Below are positions 56,769 to 64,000 of a stretch of DNA of 64,000 bases, one piece after another (the first letter of the stretch is position 1; every line of letters starts with the position of its first letter). The position numbers and the translations under genes are program-made. The notes beneath the pieces are model-generated. The model was not told the DNA's origin, searched no databases, and was given only the letters and a program-made list of their open reading frames with translations. Source of the DNA: Selaginella moellendorffii (taxonomy: Eukaryota > Streptophyta > Lycopodiopsida > Selaginellales > Selaginellaceae); the NCBI RefSeq assembly GCF_000143415.4, contig NW_003314283.1:1780272-1844271 (forward strand). Reading direction: 5' to 3'.

Positions 56769-59138
56769 TTAAAGTGCGTACTCACCAGGTTCGCAGAGAA
56801 GATACTGTTTTTCTTTGGCAACTGTAATTATATGCTCCATTGAAGTCACTTCTTCAATGGAGTTTGTCACCGCAACACACGGGACACCCTTGAGTAGTGC
56901 GGCTCGAAAGAATAGTCCACCGCAGTTGTACTCGACAACGCATTTGCCCTTGGAGTCACCCGCTATTGCGTTGAAGACCCAGCTGAGCATTTCCCATGCT
57001 GCACCTGGAGCTTTCTTTGGATTCGAAAGCTCCATAGCCGTCTTCAGTTCCTCAGGCACGGGTAAATTGACCTCCCTCAGATCAATTCGATTGGCCTTGT
57101 CAAACGAAGTTGGGAAGTAACTCCAGTCCCACTCTGCTGCAGGACCAATAACAAGGGCGAGTGTGAAGATGCGGACATTCGTCGGTATCTTCTTCTTAGC
57201 CATTATCCCATGGATCTCCCACATCTCCTTGCCTTTCAACCGAGCCTTCACCTCGTTCAAGGCCTTCCAGAACTTGTGATAGGATTCGGAGTCGTAGATC
57301 ATATAGTGGACTGAAGATTCCACCTCCGCAAGTCCCACCATTAAGTCAATGATGGAGCTGACTTCGTCTGCATGAGTGATCTCTTCGTTTGTGAAGTCCA
57401 TCACACAAAAGATGTTCTTGACCTGCTCATCTCCGCGGGAAACGATGCTCCTCCACCTTTGATCCTCATCCGAATTCACGTATACCCGGTAAGGTTCTCG
57501 ATAGGCCTCTGCTGCGGGGTCGAGCTGTTTCTGAAGCCGGCGGTCGACATCCCTCTTAATGAAATTTGGATACTGATCCAACTTCTCAGCTTTACTTTTC
57601 GTGGCATCCCGCAGCAGATCGATGAACTTGGGGGCCCCCTTCACGTAGTCGTCGATGTCTTCATTTGACAAGTCCAGCTCTTCCATCATCTCTTGCGTGG
57701 TGTCGATGCTCACCCTCGCCACGGCCACTTGCTCGAAGATCCAATCCTTCAATAGCGCACAAGCTCTCAGAGTCGTGCACAAGTCCTCGTATGTCACAAT
57801 ATGGCCGGGAGTCATTTTGGTCTTGTTGAAGACTACCTCACCACGTAGAAGAGCATTAGCCATTGTCAGAAGGTCATCGTCATCTAGAGACCGCGAGAAA
57901 CGCAAGGCGTTGAGCTTCAAATCATTGGGCTTCCGGCCGTCCTCCACACCCATTGAGTTTAGCAACTCCCCGTCATGGTACCTCCTCAGCACATCTACCC
58001 ATTTGTCAAAAACAACTTTTGTCGCGAGTACAATGTTATGGATGCTGAGTTTGTCATTGACCCCCAGTGTTTTCGAGAGAAGACTCGAGAATTCCTGCAA
58101 TGGAAATGGCCTGAGGCCACATGCTATGCCACATGCAACGAGGCTTACCTGCCAGGCGCTAGTTGCTAGTGCACGTCCTTGTCCTGGTTTTTGTGGCTTC
58201 TTCAGTTGAACCCAGAGCTTCCGTGTTCGTGCCAATGTCTCGTGCAGACCCGATTTGTAGCACGTTTCTTGCTTGACATTCTGCGCGTGGGAGATGTATA
58301 TGATAGATCGGAGGGGCGAGTTGCCTTTTATCAGGCGGACAACTCTTGTTTTGAAGACTTTCTTCACCTCCTCGCCCACCATAATATCCACAACTATCTG
58401 TTGCATCGCCAAGCTAGAATGCTGCCCGGAGACGGCATAGAACCGGATGTTCTGATCGTCCAACACCTTCCTATTGATCAAGTCTGGAAACCTCGTCTTG
58501 CCCTTCATTGTTCGGTAGTAGAGGATCACGTCTGCGATGTCGGGTGTTACTGGACTTGCCAGCATCTTCTGCTTCAGTTTCTCCATCCACTCATAAGATA
58601 CTAGCCTGTGGTTGTATTTGCTTTGGATCTCGATACGGCTCACGTCGATTGTATATACTTTGTTGGAATAGTAACAAGTACTATTATCTGCGACGATTTT
58701 TGCTGCCTCTTCTTGCTCTTTCTGCTCTTTGCGGCTCTTCTTTTTGGTGGGTGTAGTGTTCGAACCCGAGGCAATGGCATCACCGAGTAGCTTCTTTTTT
58801 GGAGAAGCAAAGTCGGACGTCGGCTTGAGCTTGACCACCCTTTTCTGCTTCGGGGTAGTTTCCAGATCGACCCCCTTCCCCTTCGCTTCGCAAACTGGAG
58901 GCACTCTCAACAGCTCAATGTTGGAATATAGTTTTTGAACATCGCCGTAGGTGAGGTCCATAGATTCCATGTGATCTTCATAGACCCACAGCGTCTTTGA
59001 AATTGTGGGCCTCTTGGACAACCTCTCCCTAGCTCCCTCTAGGAATTCCTCATAGCCGCTGCCCCCCTCCGGGAAGCCACTAGGATGTGCAAGGTGGATC
59101 TTGAAGGCGGACGCTGTCTGTACCACAAGCCAGTCCAT
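56769..59138 (-). CDS. ParB-like plus degenerate DNA methyltransferase-like protein, longest ORF (789 codons)
   Basis: Residues about 160-265 resemble a ParB/sulfiredoxin-type domain: IDVSRIEIQSKYNHRLV followed by FYAVSGQHSSLAMQ, where GxHxxxA is the usual nucleotide-binding box. Residues about 575-765 follow the order of a permuted (beta-type) DNA N4/N6 methyltransferase: IFCVMDFTNEEI at the catalytic DPPY position, then KKAPGAAWEML, then VEYNCGGLFFRAALLKG and VAVTNS at the AdoMet-binding position. DPPY is replaced by DFTN, so methylation is doubtful. ParB-methyltransferase fusions are common in bacteria and phages. The ATG at 59138 is internal: a 2-bp loss near 59133 separates it from the upstream exon (59346-59139). 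A 54-nt intron at 58095-58148 is read through. Confidence 0.6.
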   Translation of the reverse strand: MDWLVVQTASAFKIHLAHPSGFPEGGSGYEEFLEGARERLSKRPTISKTLWVYEDHMESMDLTYGDVQKLYSNIELLRVPPVCEAKGKGVDLETTPKQKRVVKLKPTSDFASPKKKLLGDAIASGSNTTPTKKKSRKEQKEQEEAAKIVADNSTCYYSNKVYTIDVSRIEIQSKYNHRLVSYEWMEKLKQKMLASPVTPDIADVILYYRTMKGKTRFPDLINRKVLDDQNIRFYAVSGQHSSLAMQQIVVDIMVGEEVKKVFKTRVVRLIKGNSPLRSIIYISHAQNVKQETCYKSGLHETLARTRKLWVQLKKPQKPGQGRALATSAWQVSLVACGIACGLRPFPLQEFSSLLSKTLGVNDKLSIHNIVLATKVVFDKWVDVLRRYHDGELLNSMGVEDGRKPNDLKLNALRFSRSLDDDDLLTMANALLRGEVVFNKTKMTPGHIVTYEDLCTTLRACALLKDWIFEQVAVARVSIDTTQEMMEELDLSNEDIDDYVKGAPKFIDLLRDATKSKAEKLDQYPNFIKRDVDRRLQKQLDPAAEAYREPYRVYVNSDEDQRWRSIVSRGDEQVKNIFCVMDFTNEEITHADEVSSIIDLMVGLAEVESSVHYMIYDSESYHKFWKALNEVKARLKGKEMWEIHGIMAKKKIPTNVRIFTLALVIGPAAEWDWSYFPTSFDKANRIDLREVNLPVPEELKTAMELSNPKKAPGAAWEMLSWVFNAIAGDSKGKCVVEYNCGGLFFRAALLKGVPCVAVTNSIEEVTSMEHIITVAKEKQYLLCEPGEYAL

Positions 59139-59346
59139 ATTCTTGCATGGAACTGCATGGAGTGTCTGTCACTTGGATGAGGATCCCCATGCATTCTTTT
59201 CTCCCACCATCTGTGTTGTACAGCATCAGATCCTCGCCTTCCATCCCCAAAGTCCAACTGGTGAGCTCCTCCCCCTTCTCTGCATCCACATTGACAGTGG
59301 CTGGAAGAAGAACGCAATTCCTCGCCTGTTCAGAAATGCACAACAA
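59139..59346 (-). pseudogene. N-terminal exon part of the ParB-like gene, frameshifted in copy C
   Basis: Encodes ARNCVLLPATVNVDAEKGEE and onward, continuous with the ParB ORF in copy A (3662-3372) but out of frame here because two bases (CA) are missing near 59133. Its acceptor is the TTCTGAACAG upstream. Confidence 0.6.
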
Positions 59347-59978
59347 TTAGAGCTGACAGATGAAAAGCTAGTAGCTGGAAATAACGTGAGGCCACACGCC
59401 ATTCACCACTACATCAGATGTCTTGAGGCTGCATCCTAAGATGGCGTGAGGCTACACGCCATCTTTAACCGGACTACACTCGAGAGCCCAATCGGTGCAT
59501 GCCAATGTTGCTACTGAATGGCATGTGGCCTCATGCCATTTTCTACTTGGCCTAAAAGACTTACCATTTGAAGCCGAATGGAGGCCGTGACAATCGAGGC
59601 CGGACTCGCTGGCGAATGTGCACTGTGTGTGCAGCGGATCGTAGCAGCAAGGCTACTCTGCCACTTACAGTTGGAGAGTGGTGCTGAAACCTCTCGGGAC
59701 GCCAAGTGGGCTGCGTGTGGGTGGCGGAGTGGGCGGCGGAGTTGGCGGCGAAGTTACAAACTGGGTGTGTCTTGAAGTGGACGCCGATGCACACGAGCAC
59801 GATGCGAGCGCGAGTGTGATGCAAGCGCGAGTGGACGCCAATGCACACGAGAAACCTGTAGAGAAGTGAGCGTGATCGCGAGTGGGAGCGCGATGCGAGC
59901 GGGAGCGCGAGTGTGATGCGAGTGCGAGCGCGAGTGTGATGCGAGCGCGAGCGCGAGTGTGCGAGCTCGGGTACAAAG

Positions 59979-60002
59979 CCCTCTCTAAACCCTAAACCCT
60001 CT
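59979..60002. other. Deletion junction with telomere-like filler
   Basis: The segment equivalent to copy A about 4272-5413 is absent. At the join, CCCTCTCTAAACCCTAAACC is followed by CCTCTCTATTG, so AAACCCT units sit between two CCTCTCT repeats. Confidence 0.7.
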
Positions 60003-61412
60003 CTATTGAAATGTGTTTATGGTCCTAGGGGCATTGTGACATATCAAAGGATTTTGCATCAAGTTCTGTATTTGCATGTTTATCAAGCTACTGAATTGCT
60101 AAACCCTAAACCCTAAACATGTGGCAAATGCTGCGTGAAGAAAGATGCCCTTTCTGGGCAAATGCTGTAAGAGGCAGATGCCGAGCAGATGTATCTCAGG
60201 CTAGCGAAGGGGACAAACGAAAGCTAGCTATAAACATGACGGGATGCAAATAGATTACTAGGCTGGTCTTACGAAAATCAAAAACCATAATTGAAAACAT
60301 TGAAAATGCAAAAAGAAAGGTTTATAATATTTTTGAATTTTAAGCAACCAAAGGAATGTAAGTAGGGCATGTGTTTGTAAGTTTAAAAATGCCTCAACCA
60401 CTTAAATTCCCAAGTAAATAAAGCTGTTTCTATTTTTGGTACAGGTAAACTTTATAGTGTGTGGGCTCATGCAATTTTGAACCCAAAAATGCACCAAAAA
60501 ATGCTCGACTAGCATTATTCTTTGAATGGCGTGTGGCCTTATATTGCCATAAATGGACATACACACACAGCATAATTATTCCTTTACACGGCGAATAATC
60601 TTGGCGCGGATCACTGACATGGCATGGCAAAGTTCGAATCACTGACATGGCACAGCTGGATCGAGGCAAGGACATGATGTGACAAAGTTCAACCTCCGAC
60701 AGCAAAGTCTAGAAGCTACTCAGTTTGAAATTTGTCAGAGGAATCATAAGATCTGGTTTGTCAGAGGATTTGATGTGACGTTCAAGCGTGTGTTATTTTT
60801 GAATTCTCGAACTCATTCCTAGGTCTATCATTTTTGTGCGCCGTGTTCTTGGTTCCGCTGAGCGCAGTGAGCGCTGCTTGTGTAAGCGGCGTTGTGGGCT
60901 GTGGTTTATGCGTCTACGAGCGGTTGCGGCATTGCGAGCGCCATTGCGAGCGGCAGTTTATGCGACTGGCAATTTGTGCGAGCGGCGCTACGAGCAGTTG
61001 CGGTGTTGCGAGCGGCGCTACGAGTAGTTGCGGTGTTGCGAGCGGCACTGTCTTTGGTGTGGCTACCGCTTCCTCTTGATATTCGGCACTTGTGCTTCCT
61101 GGTATGTTCACCATGGAATGGCTTAGGACCACATTTAGAAATGGCATGAGGCCACATGCCATCTTGGGCCCTTGCAATTTCATGGCTAGCGTATTGTCAT
61201 GTATGTTTTTACTTGCCTGCAGCTGTGTGTATATCAAGATGGCATGAGGCCTCATGCCAATTTTGTGAATGCAAAATTTCACGTAGGTGTCAATAGCATG
61301 TTTGAATAATGGCATGTGGCCTCATGCTATTGAGGTTGTTTGGTATGTTATGATTTAGGCCATTCTCCAATCATTTTTTGTATGGTCTTAACTTCTTTTC
61401 TGCACTTTCAGA

Positions 61413-64000
61413 ATGGCCTTCAGGGTTGGGGAAAAGGTTTACATTTTGAATGGTGGGAAGAGAGTTGCAAAAGGGACCCTTGTGTCTATGGATCGGAACT
61501 TTGTTATACACTGTCAAAGGCTTGGGGAAGGCAATGCTACTGTATCAGTAGAGACTGTCTTCGATGGGAATGTGGTCGCTATTGAACGAGGAGAGATGGT
61601 CGTCGGGGTAAATGTTGTTATTGCCTTGAAAAATGTTCAGAAGAAAGCAGATGTTGGGGACAGCGCAAGTGCGACGCATGTTCCCTCCGTGGATCTTAAG
61701 AACCGTGCTACATGGATTCAGGCAAAGGTGTTTCTAAACAACCCCGAGGGGGAGGTGGTAGCTGAGGGCTTAGCCACAGTTGTCGATCCAAGAGATGCGG
61801 TTGCTAATCAAGAATTGGGCTGGGATGATATTGGAGTTGCGATTTTAGAGGTTGTTGACACAGAAGAAAACAGTCTGACTATTGGAAGCATTGTGCGGTG
61901 GAAATTGAGGCACTTAGTGTTTGAGAATGTGAAGGATTCACAATCAAACACCACTACAATTGATGACAGAACATCTCTTCATGGGAAAAGAAAGTACACC
62001 TTCCTAAAGCGCAGCCAAAGGGATCTGAGCAACGAACCGAAAAGGCAGAAAATGGCGATGGAGGTTCGAATGGTCTCGACAGTTGCTTGTTGCAAGAGGA
62101 GGTGCTGTCAACATGCTAATTGGGATGCTATTGAAGAGGAGAGAGCAAGATACAAGATATTGTCCTGGAAGGCAGCTCGCAATTTTGTGTATGAGGCATT
62201 ACGGTCATCTGTTGATGCTTCAGAACATCAGGTGGGGGGCATGGTCTTCCAGAGGGGTTTGGTCTGCATGAAGGCATGGAGAATAATTTATGGAGTCCCT
62301 CGAACCACATTCTACAGAATCAAAACTGAGTTCGAGGAACAAAGGGTTCAACAGGCAGTCCATGGGAACGACGGTACGCACAAAACCAGAGGTCATGTTG
62401 TATATGGAGAGGCAATCTTCAAGAGGTTTGTCGAGACATGTAGCGAGCAGCAACCACATAAAACCCGCCTCTTGGAAGATGGAACACGAGACACCCAACG
62501 AGTTCTCCCTTCCATGTATACCAAGGGGGCCATATTGGAAGATGTGAATCGGGAACTCCAGAGTAATGGCTACAGGAAGCTGAGCCAATCTAGATTTAGT
62601 AGATTGTGGAGCAACAGGTTCAGAGATGTGAGTATAGGAAAGTACTCCAGCTTTTCAAAGTGTGACGAGTGCACTGCTATCAAAATGGCTTTGTCGAAGA
62701 ATTCTTGCAGTGCTCAAGAGCGAGAGACGTTGGTTAGAAGGCGGCTCGACCACAACATCGAGCAGAGAAGCTGCAGGACTGCATATTATCATAACAGGAT
62801 TCTCTCCATGGAGAGACTTGACTCTTACCTCTGCATCATCCACGACAAAATGGACCAGAAAAAGACGTGCTTACCTCGACTTAATCCTGCCCCGAAGGCA
62901 ATCTCTTCATCCATGCAGCTGCCTGTGTCTCTATTTGGCATAATCGCTCATGGGCATAGTGCCCAGAACTATGGGAACTTCTTTGTACCTCTATGGGGTG
63001 GCGGGGGTGCAAACATGATGATTGCATCCCTAGCAAAACACTTAAAGTCTCTGCAAAGTGCGCAGACTGAGCTGAACGGCCAACCCTTGCATAAGGCCCT
63101 TGTCGATCGAACCCCATACAGGGTTCAGCTGGAGGAGGAGCAAAGGCTTGCAGTATCGCGTGGGGCCCCATGCCATCCCAGTGAATATGTTGACCGTCAG
63201 ATTGTAGGGTTATCACGTGAGGCCTCATGCCATTCCGACGAGGCTGGTTGCCCGGTGAATGCACAGCCTCATACAAACGAAGCAGAATCTCAAGGAAGTT
63301 CTTGCGGCCAATGTGGCCTTCCACCCCATCTTCTGCTCCAAACAGACAATGCTGGCAGTGAGAACAAAAACATGTACGTCTTCGCGTACTTGGCGATGCT
63401 TGTTGCCAAAGGCATATTTGAAACGGTTACACTTGGCTTTCTCATGGTTGGGCACACTCATGAAGATGTCGATGCCATGTTCAGTCACCTGGCAGAGTCC
63501 CTCCGGCGATCCAATGTCCTCACCCTCCCACAACTCTACGATGAATTCCAAAATTGCATCAAAGGCACTGTTGAAGCTGCACTTCTGACAGAGGTTCCAG
63601 ACTTTAAGGGGTTTGTAAGAGGCTACATCAGGGACGGATCCGAAACGCTGATTGGCCACTCCAAGCCTCTTCAGTTTCATTTCAGCATGTGTGACGGTGC
63701 TCCAGTGATGAGGTACAAGATGAGAGAATGGGAAACAGTGTGGCTGCCAGTGGACGGCATTGAACTCTTCAAGAGAGATCCCATAACTGGGGAACCTATG
63801 ATTCCTCAGGGTTCCCCACGGCCGATGCACCCGGATGGACTCAAAGACCAGGAAAGTATAGTGGCCAGGATTAGACAGCATATTGCCTTCTGGAAGAGGG
63901 GGTTGGTGTTTGGTGGAGAATCCTATTTTCAGAGGTGCAAGCCTTTGCTCGAATACTGTTTGAAGATTATATCTGCTATCCAAAATGGGCCGGTTGTATA
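61413..64000 (+). CDS. Transposase-like protein (DUF7869-like), uninterrupted, runs off window
   Basis: From ATG 61413 the frame stays open for at least 862 codons to the window edge. The three codons that are stops in copy A (7153, 7480, 8941) are CAG, CAG and CGA here. The predicted complete length is about 1,022 residues by comparison with copy A. N-terminal residues 1-215 look beta-rich (VGEKVYILNGGKRV). CKRRCC, a helix-turn-helix-like GVPRTTFYRIKTEF, and KCDEC follow. Presumed catalytic acidic residues lie in IIHDKMD, LLQTDNAGSENKN and VGHTHEDVDAMFS. Two palindromes are read as SRGAPCH and SREASCH in a variable linker between them. The likely role is cutting and joining the TIR ends. The family assignment is from motifs, and the alternative is an unrelated nuclease. 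Confidence 0.75.
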   Translation, partial: MAFRVGEKVYILNGGKRVAKGTLVSMDRNFVIHCQRLGEGNATVSVETVFDGNVVAIERGEMVVGVNVVIALKNVQKKADVGDSASATHVPSVDLKNRATWIQAKVFLNNPEGEVVAEGLATVVDPRDAVANQELGWDDIGVAILEVVDTEENSLTIGSIVRWKLRHLVFENVKDSQSNTTTIDDRTSLHGKRKYTFLKRSQRDLSNEPKRQKMAMEVRMVSTVACCKRRCCQHANWDAIEEERARYKILSWKAARNFVYEALRSSVDASEHQVGGMVFQRGLVCMKAWRIIYGVPRTTFYRIKTEFEEQRVQQAVHGNDGTHKTRGHVVYGEAIFKRFVETCSEQQPHKTRLLEDGTRDTQRVLPSMYTKGAILEDVNRELQSNGYRKLSQSRFSRLWSNRFRDVSIGKYSSFSKCDECTAIKMALSKNSCSAQERETLVRRRLDHNIEQRSCRTAYYHNRILSMERLDSYLCIIHDKMDQKKTCLPRLNPAPKAISSSMQLPVSLFGIIAHGHSAQNYGNFFVPLWGGGGANMMIASLAKHLKSLQSAQTELNGQPLHKALVDRTPYRVQLEEEQRLAVSRGAPCHPSEYVDRQIVGLSREASCHSDEAGCPVNAQPHTNEAESQGSSCGQCGLPPHLLLQTDNAGSENKNMYVFAYLAMLVAKGIFETVTLGFLMVGHTHEDVDAMFSHLAESLRRSNVLTLPQLYDEFQNCIKGTVEAALLTEVPDFKGFVRGYIRDGSETLIGHSKPLQFHFSMCDGAPVMRYKMREWETVWLPVDGIELFKRDPITGEPMIPQGSPRPMHPDGLKDQESIVARIRQHIAFWKRGLVFGGESYFQRCKPLLEYCLKIISAIQNGPVV

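Larger units (their letters stand above)
53541..64000. mobile_element. Large TIR DNA transposon, copy C (right end outside window)
   Basis: Begins with the terminal repeat at 53541 and runs off the window inside the transposase-like gene. Same orientation as copy A and, from 61413 to 64000, identical in length to 6847-9434. It lacks about 1.1 kb of the intergenic region (junction at about 59980-60000). It has the longest uninterrupted reading frames of the three copies. Confidence 0.88.

Noticed and set aside
1-64000. Copies A and C as two ends of one simple segmental duplication.
   Set aside because: The flanks differ (GGGTGTAA before copy C, old LTR relic after copy A), terminal repeats mark each end, and copy B is inverted inside another element, so separate transpositions fit better.

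Overview
The window is transposon-dense nuclear DNA of a green plant. Four things point that way: TTTAGGG-type telomere-like tracts (e.g. 5521-5552), a Ty3/Gypsy chromovirus with an integrase chromodomain, an LTR element whose primer-binding site pairs with initiator Met-tRNA, and spliceosomal introns. The deduced introns are only about 38-57 nt, so a lycophyte, bryophyte or streptophyte alga fits better than a flowering plant; I cannot name the species. I see no host housekeeping gene and no RNA gene.

The dominant object is a large DNA transposon present three times: copy A (window start to 19219, left end missing), copy B (27184-39205, complete ends, inverted) and copy C (53541 to window end, right end missing). 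It has about 22-bp terminal inverted repeats, makes an apparent 8-bp target duplication, and would be about 13.7 kb when complete. It carries two divergent genes. One is a roughly 1,020-residue transposase-like protein with DN..KN and GHTHEDVD motifs (DUF7869-like). The other is a multi-exon gene whose predicted product joins a ParB-like domain, a degenerate DNA methyltransferase-like domain, basic and acidic linkers and a C-terminal FCP1/NIF-type HAD phosphatase domain. Each copy is damaged differently. Copy C keeps the transposase frame open to the window edge; copy B has lost the ParB part; copy A carries several nonsense codons.

The most unusual signal is a family of about 22-bp palindromes (core GGCGTGAGGCCTCACGCC inside AT...AT) scattered about two dozen times through each copy of this transposon and not seen in the other elements. 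They lie in intergenic DNA, in coding sequence, and inside several very short introns of the ParB/phosphatase gene. Copies differ in which sites they carry, and one flank is shared between an intergenic site and a coding site, which suggests that the palindromes exchange or spread.

Other layers are nested. Copy A is split by a young non-autonomous LTR retrotransposon (10898-18578, TSD CCCTC, minisatellite-filled LTRs) and itself sits in an old relic of that same family (19220 to about 21390). Copy B sits in the integrase gene of a chromovirus (22483-40099, TSD GAGAG) whose primer-binding site looks self-primed. The chromovirus lies next to a degenerate element encoding a SWIM-like zinc-finger protein, which also holds a solo LTR (41444-43251, TSD TTCAG). 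A second SWIM-family copy (51488-53540) is the target of copy C. Between them, 45100-51480 holds simple repeats, tandem duplications and a decayed proline-rich gene.
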